Assembly: GCA_934446565.1 (NCBI GenBank)
Contig: CAKSEO010000023.1
Span: forward strand, 1-44,095
Length of the DNA stretch: 44,095 bases
From: an uncultured Oscillospiraceae bacterium
GTDB lineage: Bacteria; Bacillota; Clostridia; Oscillospirales; Ruminococcaceae
Direction of reading: 5' to 3'
Shown: positions 1 through 6,053 of the stretch, one piece after another
How positions within the stretch are numbered: position 1 is the stretch's first letter
Layout: each line of letters starts with the position of its first letter
Notes under the pieces: generated by a model
What the model saw: the letters and a program-made list of their open reading frames with translations, nothing else
What the model was told of the DNA's origin: nothing
The model's database searches: none
Translations under genes and position numbers: made by a program

Positions 1-345
1 GACACGGAGGTTGCTGTAGGAAACCAATACAGCTACCGAGTTCTTGCTTACGTCGGAGGAACATGGAGCGACCCGTCTGCTGCGGCTGTTGTTTCACTGA
101 CTTCGCCTGTTCCCGAAAAAGTGACCGCAGTTTCTTCCGGCAACAGCGTGGAAGTTACCTGGAATAAAGTCAGCGGCGCAACAAAGTACCGCGTTCAGAA
201 GCGGATAAACTCTGAAAAGTGGATAAGCGTAAGCTACCCGGCCACGAACAGCTTTACCGACACGGAGGTTACTACAGGAAACCAATACAGCTACCGAGTT
301 CTTGCTTACGTCGGAGGAACATGGAGCGACCCGTCTAACTCGGCG
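1..345 (+). repeat. near-identical tandem Fn3 DNA repeat, period 258 bases
   Basis: Bases 1-78 and 259-336 are identical except for a few changes around codons 5 and 6 of the segment. The repeat is exactly 86 codons, so the reading frame is kept. Near-identity at the DNA level, including synonymous positions, points to recent duplication or ongoing gene conversion. Confidence 0.8.
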
Positions 346-363
346 GTTGTTCAATTGGCTTAA
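1..363 (+). CDS. fibronectin type III repeat protein, C-terminal fragment
   Basis: The reading frame is open from base 1 to the TAA at 361-363, so the gene begins upstream of the window. The visible 120 residues hold the end of one and all of a second Fn3-like beta-sandwich, with the usual W (TWNKVSG), Y (YRVQKR) and Y.YRV.A landmarks. The strand segment DTEV..GNQYSYRVLAYVGG occurs twice, 86 residues apart. Such repeats normally act as spacers or carbohydrate-binding modules in secreted or cell-surface enzymes of gut Firmicutes. No catalytic domain or anchor lies inside the window, so the enzyme type is unknown. The ending directly after the Fn3 module, with no LPXTG motif, suggests a secreted protein or one anchored at its N-terminus. 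Confidence 0.8.
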   Translation, partial: DTEVAVGNQYSYRVLAYVGGTWSDPSAAAVVSLTSPVPEKVTAVSSGNSVEVTWNKVSGATKYRVQKRINSEKWISVSYPATNSFTDTEVTTGNQYSYRVLAYVGGTWSDPSNSAVVQLA

Positions 364-437
364 ACCGATTTCTGATCATTACTCAAAATGCTAAATCCAT
401 CGCGACCAGCGGCGGCTGGTTGCGGGTAGCCTACGAA

Positions 438-468
438 AACTGCCCCTGAATGTAAGTCAGGGGCAGTT
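438..468 (+). terminator. hairpin at the 3' end of the Fn3 gene (left flank of repeat copy 1)
   Basis: AACTGCCCCTGA (438-449) pairs perfectly with TCAGGGGCAGTT (457-468) around a 7-base loop. The hairpin abuts the repeat element that starts at 469, so the T-run expected after an intrinsic terminator is missing. A weaker hairpin (ACCAGC/GCTGGT, about 406-421) lies just upstream. The rest of 364-437 shows nothing recognisable. Confidence 0.65.
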
Positions 469-656
469 CAGACCGTCGAAAAAGTCACTAAAGTGACTTT
501 TCCGCCGAACATCCGCCCCACGCGCACAGCGTAAGGCGTAGCCGTCGCCTAGACACTTGTGCGGATAGAAGTGTTTTTTGCCCCGGGAAACCCGGAGCAA
601 AAAACGGATTTCAAAAGCCCGCTTCGCGGGCAAATTCGATTTTTTTCGACAAGCTG
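469..656 (-). repeat. terminator-associated structured repeat element, copy 1 (188 bp)
   Basis: This is the reverse complement of the elements at 4257-4443 and 22426-22614. Its ends are imperfect inverted repeats, CAGACCGTCGAAAAA at one end and CAGCTTGTCGAAAAA at the other. Inside are a perfect AAAAGTCACT-type palindrome, a 15-base stem with A/T tracts on both sides (GTTTTTTGC.CCGGG) and a GCCCGC/GCGGGC stem. It lies between convergent genes and is flanked by two different hairpins (438-468 and 658-687). It is non-coding: short reading frames across it are only translations of the repeat. Confidence 0.9.
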
Positions 657-657
657 A

Positions 658-687
658 ATCAGGAGCCCCCTAATGGGAGCTCCTGAT
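658..687 (-). terminator. hairpin at the 3' end of the MocR gene (right flank of repeat copy 1)
   Basis: ATCAGGAGC (658-666) pairs with GCTCCTGAT (679-687), with CCC/GGG continuing the stem inside a single mismatch and a TAAT loop. It would serve the minus-strand gene that ends at 707. The repeat element replaces any T-run on its minus-strand 3' side. Confidence 0.6.
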
Positions 688-706
688 AAATAAACAGTTT
701 CTGCGT

Positions 707-2038
707 TCATAATTCAGAAAGTTTTTTGACGTCAGCGCAGGAATAGTTGACGACGAACCTCCCCGCCGCGATTTCCGGAATGCGGGTGCTTTCGTCGAAG
801 TACTCCGAAAGCGGAGAAATACGAACTCCGCAGTACGTCAGGATATCAGTCAGCGGTGAGCCATTTGGGATATCCAGCAGGAAGTGCAGCCCGGCATTTT
901 CCTCCGAGACGCTGTTTTTCCCGCAGTACCGCTCCGCGAGCGCAAGCGTGAGTTCTCTTACCCGGCGATAGTGCTTCCGCATGCGGCTGATGTGACGTTC
1001 GAAGTGGCCGCTCTCGACGAAACGTGCAAGGGTGTACTGCTCGAACGCCGGAACGGGGCAGGAACAGAATCCCAGACGTTCCACCCAGCGTTCGTATAAT
1101 TCCTGCGGAAGGCAGACGTAGCTTATCCTGACGGATGGCGCGATGGTCATGCTGAACGTATTCATGTAGATGACCCTGGCGGAGGTGTCCATTCCGAACA
1201 TAGTCGGGAGCGGCCTGCCCGCCCAGCGGAATTCGCTGTCGTAGTCGTCCTCGATGATATATCCATTGCGGCGGGAAGCCCATTTCATCAGCTCCATGCG
1301 CCGGGATATCGGCATGACTATCCCGGTGGGGAAGTGGTGAGTAGGCGAGATGTGTACAACGTCAACGTTCTTATAGTAAAGCTCGTCCGCAATGAGACCG
1401 TGCTCGTCCAGACCTATAGGCAGGCAGAGCGCTCCGTTGAGCCGGTAGATGCGCGCGGGCTTGTGATATCCCGGGTCCTCCACGGCATAGGTAAGACTGC
1501 TGCCGAGAAGCTGCACCAGCAGGTTGTTGAGGTATTCCGTACCAGCTCCGACGATTATGCGGTGCGGCGGTACGTCTATCCCGCGGTAGCTTTTCAGGTG
1601 CTCCGAAATAGCTTTTTGGAGCTCCGGAGCTCCTCCCGGAGGCACCGGCGCCAGTAGCGCGGAGCCCTTTTCAAGTATGACAGTCCTCATCAGCCGCGTC
1701 CAGACCGAAAACGGAAAAAGCTCGCTCCCGAAAGGCGGCTGCGCAGTATCAGCGGGAGCGGGTATGGCTTCCTCAGAGGAGCTTTCCCGGCTGACCTGCG
1801 GCAGGGTGAATTCGGCGGCGCAGACGTAGTACCCGCTGCGCTCTCGCGCGGAAATATAGCCCTCCGCAAGAAGCTGCGCGTAGGCGTTTTCCACTGTGAC
1901 GACGCTTATCCCAAGGCGTTCAGCCTGAGCGCGCTTTGATGGGAGCTTCGCCCCCTCGGCGAGCCTGCCGGAAATTATATCCTGCTTGATATCGCTGTAA
2001 AGCTGTTCATAAAGTATAGTTCGTGTGCCTGCGCTCAT
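707..2038 (-). CDS. MocR/PdxR-type GntR regulator with aminotransferase-like domain
   Basis: The protein has 443 residues: an N-terminal GntR winged helix (about 1-75, with LYSDIKQDIISGRLAEGAKLPSKR typical of helix 1 and the turn) followed by a fold-type I aminotransferase domain (about 110-440). The family binds DNA next to vitamin B6, GABA or amino-acid genes and usually senses PLP or its aldimines. The start at 2038 is chosen because GAGGG lies just upstream and the GntR domain begins there; the longer open frame upstream runs into the promoter. The motif that normally carries the PLP lysine (FSK) reads FSM here (Met297, codon 1148-1150), so covalent PLP binding is doubtful. The gene is divergent from the tocopherol-cyclase-like gene, its likely target. 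Confidence 0.85.
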   Translation of the reverse strand: MSAGTRTILYEQLYSDIKQDIISGRLAEGAKLPSKRAQAERLGISVVTVENAYAQLLAEGYISARERSGYYVCAAEFTLPQVSRESSSEEAIPAPADTAQPPFGSELFPFSVWTRLMRTVILEKGSALLAPVPPGGAPELQKAISEHLKSYRGIDVPPHRIIVGAGTEYLNNLLVQLLGSSLTYAVEDPGYHKPARIYRLNGALCLPIGLDEHGLIADELYYKNVDVVHISPTHHFPTGIVMPISRRMELMKWASRRNGYIIEDDYDSEFRWAGRPLPTMFGMDTSARVIYMNTFSMTIAPSVRISYVCLPQELYERWVERLGFCSCPVPAFEQYTLARFVESGHFERHISRMRKHYRRVRELTLALAERYCGKNSVSEENAGLHFLLDIPNGSPLTDILTYCGVRISPLSEYFDESTRIPEIAAGRFVVNYSCADVKKLSEL

Positions 2039-2057
2039 TTTATCACTTCCCTCTAAT

Positions 2058-2086
2058 ATTATACAACATTCCGACATTATTTGCAA
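2058..2086 (-). promoter_or_regulatory. promoter for the MocR-type regulator
   Basis: On the minus strand, TTGCAA (2081-2086), a 17-base spacer and TATAAT (2058-2063). It lies back to back with the plus-strand promoter at 2103-2131, an arrangement that lets one regulator control both. Confidence 0.7.
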
Positions 2087-2102
2087 TAGCGGAAAATAGT
2101 AA

Positions 2103-2131
2103 TTGACGAATGTTGATTTGTGTGATATAAT
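2103..2131 (+). promoter_or_regulatory. promoter for the tocopherol-cyclase-like operon
   Basis: TTGACG (2103-2108), a 17-base spacer and TATAAT (2126-2131), about 37 bases before the start codon at 2168. Confidence 0.75.
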
Positions 2132-2167
2132 TTTATATATACATATTTTTGAAAGGAAGATACAGAC

Positions 2168-3307
2168 ATGAGTTTCAATATACACGACCTGAACCGCGAC
2201 GCATGCATGCTGAAAGGCCCGCTCCGCAGCGAGGGATACGACTGGTGGTGGCACAGCTTTACCGGCGTAAATACGCGCACCGGAGAGGAGCGCTCGTTTT
2301 TCATCGAGTTTTTCCTGTGTAATCCGGAGTTCGGAGGTAGGGCACCCACATTCGGGCAGCTCCCGTTCTGCCGCGACAACGGCGTAAAGCCGTCCTACCT
2401 GATGGTAAAGGCGGGAGCCTGGGGAGAGGGCGCAAAGCAGATACACAGGTTCTTCGGCTGGAGCAAGGTAACAGTCAGCCGCAACGCTCCATATTCCGTG
2501 ATGGCGGAGGACTGCTTCGCTTCGGATTTCGTGCTGAAAGGCAGCGTTGACCTCTCCGAGGAGGAATGCGCGGAGCACCCGGAATACATGTGCTCCGCCG
2601 GAAAAATGAGCTGGGACCTCAGGCTGGACAAGCAGGTGGCGTTCAACGTGGGGTACGGCGCGGCGAAGCCGTTCCGCGCAGCGCAGGCGTTTGAGATGTA
2701 CTGGCACTCCGAGGGAATGAAAACCGCATACACCGGCATTGTGGAGTACGACGGCGAGAAGTACGAGGTAACTCCGGAGCGGTGCTACGGTTACGCTGAC
2801 AAGAACTGGGGCAGGGGATTCACCTCGCCGTGGGTGTGGCTCAGTTCAAACGACCTGTTCAGCAATATCACCGGAAAGGCGCTGAAAAACAGCGTGTTCG
2901 ACATCGGAGGTGGTCAGCCTAAGGTCGCGGGAGTTTCTCTCGGCAGACAGCTTCTATCCGCATTCTACTACGAGGGACAGGAGTTCGAGTTCAACTTCTC
3001 GAAGCCCGCTCTGTTCACGCAGACCCGCTTTGACTGTGATGAGACTGACGCGGAAATAAAGTGGCACATAGCGCAGACATCCGCATACGGAAAGATAGAG
3101 GCGCGCATCAGCTGCCCGAAGTCGGAGATGCTGTTCATGAATTATGAAGCTCCTGACGGCTCAATGCCGCTGAAGCGCCTGTGGAACGGCGGCACCGGAA
3201 AGGGCAGGATAAAGCTCTGGGGGAGGGACTCCGACGGTAAGCTGTACCTTGTTGACGATATTCGCGCGGAGCATGTCGGCTGTGAATACGGAGAGCGCGG
3301 CAGGTGA
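2168..3307 (+). CDS. tocopherol cyclase-like (VTE1/CrtC-type) protein
   Basis: The 379-residue protein has no signal peptide and no membrane segment. It carries the signature seen near the C-terminal half of the tocopherol cyclase family, YADKNWGRGFTSPWVWLSSN (about residues 198-217), matching the plant Y.EKNWG..FP..W.W.Q.N pattern. It also has many aromatic residues near the N-terminus (YDWWWHSF) typical of the double lipocalin-like barrel. Plant members close the chromanol ring of vitamin E. Clostridia are not known to make tocopherol, so the substrate here is open; a lipid or isoprenoid modification is only a guess. The start follows GAAAGGAAG. The gene overlaps the next membrane-protein gene by GTGA, implying coupled translation. 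Family call is moderately sure, reaction is not. Confidence 0.6.
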   Translation: MSFNIHDLNRDACMLKGPLRSEGYDWWWHSFTGVNTRTGEERSFFIEFFLCNPEFGGRAPTFGQLPFCRDNGVKPSYLMVKAGAWGEGAKQIHRFFGWSKVTVSRNAPYSVMAEDCFASDFVLKGSVDLSEEECAEHPEYMCSAGKMSWDLRLDKQVAFNVGYGAAKPFRAAQAFEMYWHSEGMKTAYTGIVEYDGEKYEVTPERCYGYADKNWGRGFTSPWVWLSSNDLFSNITGKALKNSVFDIGGGQPKVAGVSLGRQLLSAFYYEGQEFEFNFSKPALFTQTRFDCDETDAEIKWHIAQTSAYGKIEARISCPKSEMLFMNYEAPDGSMPLKRLWNGGTGKGRIKLWGRDSDGKLYLVDDIRAEHVGCEYGERGR

Positions 3308-4227
3308 AATTTGACAGGAACTACATGATACGCGCCGCAGTCTGCACGGGACTTGCGGCGGCGATGGTAGGTACAGCTGAGCTGCTTGGCGAAAAGGAGA
3401 TAATTTTCCCGGAGATAACCGCGCTGACTGTCGGCGCGATAGCCGCTCCGAAGCATTCCTGGCGGGTCAGCCGGACGCGGATGGTGCTGCTTATCGCGCT
3501 CTGCTCCGTCATCGGAATACTTATTGTAAGGTTCAGCCCGTTCCCGAAAGCGGCGGGACTTGCGGCGGCGTATGGGGTCTGTCAGGTGATTTTCCTGCTT
3601 TCAAGGACGAGCTTTGCGCCGATGATATCCGCAGCGGCGCTCCCCGTGCTGATGGGGACGGAAACCGTTATCTACCCGATATCTGCGGTCAGTATGACGC
3701 TGCTGACCTGCCTTGCGCAGTACATACTCGAGCGCGCCGGGGTCTGCCAGCCGGAGGAATTCCAGCCGCTTCCGGAGCCTGACGGATTCATGTGGGGCTC
3801 GGCTGGAGTCAGGACTGTTGTTGCGGGCGCGCTCGCGTTTCCGCTGATACATTTCGGAGTGCAGTTCTGTATTGCTCCGCCGCTGCTGGTGGCGTTCACG
3901 GAGTTTTCGAATCCGCAGAGCAAGGCGCGGGCGAAGCCGGTGAAAACTGTGTTTATCATTGCCGCGTGCGCGTTTGCGGGGGCTTTGCTGCGGTACTTGC
4001 TGTGCAGCTGCGCGGGGCTTCCGCTTACTGTTGCAGCGGTCCTGTCGGTGGCTGCGGCGCTCGCTGCGATGAAAGCGGCGGGGCAGTTCATTCCGCCCGC
4101 TGGCGCGCTGGGAGTGCTGCCGATGATAATTCCGGAGGAAGCGCTTGCGGTTTATCCGGTCGAGGTGCTTGCAGGTGCGGCTGCGTTCATGGCTGCGGCG
4201 CTCTGTTTCCGGAGGAAGAAAGCATAA
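3304..4227 (+). CDS. polytopic membrane protein, unknown function
   Basis: The 307-residue protein starts at a GTG inside the stop of the preceding gene (GTGA overlap). Almost its whole length is hydrophobic, with about eight to nine likely membrane helices separated by short loops, a cytosolic-looking PKHSWRVSRTR segment near residue 50 and a longer polar loop near residues 145-160. The architecture (repeats of glycine/alanine-rich helices, conserved FPEITALTVGAIAAP) recalls small permease or HPP-like families, but I cannot assign one. Translational coupling to the tocopherol-cyclase-like protein suggests that both act on the same membrane-soluble substrate. The gene ends at a terminator bearing repeat copy 2. 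Confidence 0.75.
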   Translation: MKFDRNYMIRAAVCTGLAAAMVGTAELLGEKEIIFPEITALTVGAIAAPKHSWRVSRTRMVLLIALCSVIGILIVRFSPFPKAAGLAAAYGVCQVIFLLSRTSFAPMISAAALPVLMGTETVIYPISAVSMTLLTCLAQYILERAGVCQPEEFQPLPEPDGFMWGSAGVRTVVAGALAFPLIHFGVQFCIAPPLLVAFTEFSNPQSKARAKPVKTVFIIAACAFAGALLRYLLCSCAGLPLTVAAVLSVAAALAAMKAAGQFIPPAGALGVLPMIIPEEALAVYPVEVLAGAAAFMAAALCFRRKKA

Positions 4228-4229
4228 TA

Positions 4230-4256
4230 AAACGCCCTGCCGGAAGCAGGGCGTTT
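4230..4256 (+). terminator. terminator hairpin, left copy of a duplicated pair
   Basis: AAACGCCCTGC (4230-4240), loop CGGAA, GCAGGGCGTTT (4246-4256). The same 27 bases recur exactly at 4444-4470 on the other side of the repeat element. Confidence 0.8.
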
Positions 4257-4443
4257 CAGCTTGTCGAAAAAATCGAATTTGCCCGCGAAGCGGGCTTTTG
4301 AAATCCGTTTTTTGCTCCGGGTTTCCCGGGGCAAAAAACACTTCTATCCGCGCAAGTGTCTAGGCGACGGCTACGCCTTACGCTGTGCGCGTGGGGCGGA
4401 TGTTCGGCGGAAAAGTCACTTTAGTGACTTTTTCGACGGTCTG
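4257..4443 (+). repeat. terminator-associated structured repeat element, copy 2 (187 bp)
   Basis: It begins CAGCTTGTCGAAAAA and ends in TTTTTCGACGGTCTG. It is nearly identical to copy 1 in reverse complement, including the central variable segment, and matches copy 3 outside that segment. Internal stems are GCCCGC/GCGGGC, GTTTTTTGCTCCGGG with CCCGGGGCAAAAAAC (one G-U), and AAAGTCACT/AGTGACTTT. The flanking direct repeats are a whole terminator hairpin. It sits between the convergent membrane-protein gene and the ketopantoate reductase pseudogene. Confidence 0.92.
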
Positions 4444-4470
4444 AAACGCCCTGCCGGAAGCAGGGCGTTT
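4444..4470 (-). terminator. terminator hairpin, right copy of the duplicated pair
   Basis: Exact repeat of 4230-4256. It lies just 3' of the stop of the minus-strand pseudogene that ends at 4474. Confidence 0.8.
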
Positions 4471-4473
4471 CAA

Positions 4474-5444
4474 TTATCTGCGTTTGTCGTATATTCTGTG
4501 AAGCTCCTCCCAGGACGGGGCGGCGTCTTTAAGCTCCTTGTAGGCAGCGCATTCCACGCCAGAATTGAGCACTATCTCGTCCATCTTTACCGCGAGTCCC
4601 TCCATCTCGGAAACCGCGTGCCTGCAATGGTCGGAAGCTGCCATTTCCCCCAGCTTCGGCTTGAACATGATGTACAGCATGGCGTTCATCATACTGCGCT
4701 TTGCACCGGATTTGTAATACGCGTCCTCGCCCTCGGGTCTGATTGGGCAGCCGTTTTTTTGAGCGTTTCAAAGGCGTTGGAAGTCGCGTCAAGAAGCGTT
4801 TTGCGCTGTTTCCCGGTGCATTTCCGCAGCTCGCAGCCGACTATGTAGCACAGCCGTGCGATAGGTACGATAAAAGGCGGCGTGGCACTTGTACCATGCG
4901 TCCATGTCGTCCATCCATTTTATTTCAAAATCCGCTCCGAAGAAAGTTTCATTAATTATGCGGGTGATTTCCTCGGGAATGGTCTCCCCGAGCCCTCCTA
5001 GGACCATTGACGGCTTGTGGAGCGAGAGCACTTCGGTGTAATCCTCGTAGCGGTTACCGCCCGTGCCCTGGAATCCGAACAGCACTGTCTTTCCGCCCGC
5101 TTCGATTATCTGATGCTTCATTTCTGGAGCAGATAGGTTATTCCCGACCAGCACGACTGCGGAGCAATCCGATTCGCCGAGGGTTTTCAGCAGATTCCAC
5201 TGCTGTTCGTGCTGCATTACCGAGAACGCAAGGTCGCGAAGTGTTCAGCTGGTATTTCGCCGACTACGCGGGGGTTATCGGTATTGATGACCTTTTTTCC
5301 GTGGAATTTCGTGCGGAGTCCGTATTTTTCGAGTTCCTCGCGGCGTTTACCGCGGGCGAGGACTGTTACTTCGTTTCCGTTTTGTGACAGGACGTGTATC
5401 AGCAGGCTGTCGATAATTCCGGAACCGCAGACCAGTATTTTCAT
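4474..5444 (-). pseudogene. ketopantoate reductase family (ApbA/PanE) pseudogene
   Basis: The pieces together make about 320 codons, the normal length of NADPH-dependent 2-dehydropantoate 2-reductases. The start at 5442-5444 follows GGAGG, and the first piece begins MKILVCGSGIIDSLL, a degenerate Rossmann GxGxxG, then VTVLARG. Reading moves out of frame near 5235-5240 (expected DLAFSVMQHEQQWN continues in another frame), again near 4878-4885 (FIVPIARLCYIVGCELRKCT in the shifted frame) and again near 4755-4760 (PEGEDAYYKSGAKRSMMNAM). At least three independent frameshifts make sequencing error unlikely. The last piece ends at the TAA at 4474 with a normal C-terminal helix. Promoter and operator-like palindrome remain intact, so inactivation is probably recent. 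Homologues of this type often act on unknown 2-keto acids rather than in pantothenate synthesis. Confidence 0.85.
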
Positions 5445-5458
5445 TGTAATACCTCCGA

Positions 5459-5472
5459 TTAGGTTTACCTAA
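5459..5472. promoter_or_regulatory. operator-like palindrome TTAGGTTTACCTAA
   Basis: Perfect six-base arms TTAGGT and ACCTAA separated by TT, lying right at the predicted transcription start of the ketopantoate reductase pseudogene. This is the position of a classical repressor site. The cognate regulator is not identifiable from the window. Confidence 0.45.
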
Positions 5473-5479
5473 CAGGATG

Positions 5480-5508
5480 ATTATAGCCCTCCCAATGGTA
5501 TTTGTTAA
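5480..5508 (-). promoter_or_regulatory. promoter of the ketopantoate reductase pseudogene
   Basis: Minus strand TTAACA (5503-5508), 17-base spacer, TATAAT (5480-5485). The stretch 5509-5776 upstream of it holds no gene I can support. It contains only a short unconvincing open frame. Confidence 0.6.
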
Positions 5509-5776
5509 TATAAATTAGAGAATACTAACAACGGGTTATAAACTTGACGAAAATTCAGTCGTACTTGTTCTGGTAAGTCTTGTTGCGCCGCAAATATCAA
5601 CGGGGTAATACGTTTTTTGTCTTAGAGATAGGATAGCATGAGTTGTACAGCCGCATGAGTTTCGACCCGTCTGTGGCGGTAATCTTGGATGCTCAGGTCG
5701 AATGCCGGAAGCCTGGTTTTTCAACTTGTAGACTATTCAGGATCAGAAAATATTTTAAAAATCCTGCTTTGAGTAC

Positions 5777-5805
5777 TTGACAAAATTACGATAATGGTGT
5801 AAAAT
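5777..5805 (+). promoter_or_regulatory. promoter of tRNA-Ser
   Basis: TTGACA (5777-5782), 17-base spacer, TAAAAT (5800-5805), 17 bases before the mature tRNA 5' end. Confidence 0.75.
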
Positions 5806-5822
5806 AATATATGTTATTTTGT

Positions 5823-5910
5823 GGAGACGTATCGAAGTGGTCATAACGGGGCTGACTCGAAATCAGTTAGGGCTTTGCCCCCGCGAGTTCGAATCTCGCC
5901 GTCTCCGCCA
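5823..5910 (+). tRNA. tRNA-Ser (anticodon CGA)
   Basis: The acceptor stem GGAGACG pairs with CGTCTCC, followed by discriminator G and an encoded CCA. The anticodon loop CTCGAAA (5856-5862) gives anticodon CGA at 5858-5860, reading UCG. A long variable arm (AGGGC..GCCC) marks a class II serine tRNA, and the T arm has GTTCGAATC. It is transcribed alone between its own promoter and terminator. Confidence 0.95.
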
Positions 5911-5919
5911 ATATCGTGT

Positions 5920-5949
5920 AGAACCGCATTGCTCTGCGGTTCTTTTTTT
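5920..5949 (+). terminator. terminator of tRNA-Ser
   Basis: AGAACCGCA (5920-5928), loop TTGCTC, TGCGGTTCT (5935-5943), then a run of seven T. Confidence 0.9.
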
Positions 5950-5981
5950 ATCGGGAAAAGAGCGGAAAATTTAAAACCATA

Positions 5982-6010
5982 TTGATTTTTTCGGAATTCT
6001 ACTATATAAT
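5982..6010 (+). promoter_or_regulatory. promoter of the GH2 gene
   Basis: TTGATT (5982-5987), 17-base spacer, TATAAT (6005-6010), 44 bases before the start codon at 6054. Confidence 0.65.
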
Positions 6011-6053
6011 TAATTCTGACATAACATTCCGCAAAGCGGACGGAGGTACCAAC

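Noticed and set aside
469..656. Repeat element as a group IIC intron or an insertion sequence
   Set aside because: It is only about 188 bases, with no recognisable intron domain V and no transposase. Only the preference for terminators is shared with group IIC introns.
2039..2707. Extension of the MocR frame to 666 codons
   Set aside because: The extra part runs through its promoter and opposite the next gene; the internal ATG at 2038 has a proper ribosome binding site and begins the GntR domain.
4261..4848. Open frame of 195 codons starting in repeat copy 2 (similar short frames in copies 1 and 3)
   Set aside because: It is a translation of the non-coding repeat running into the antisense of a pseudogene. 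The same peptide from other copies only reflects repeat identity.
5536..5724. 62-codon minus-strand frame between the pseudogene and tRNA-Ser
   Set aside because: No ribosome binding site and no family resemblance; composition fits a random open frame.
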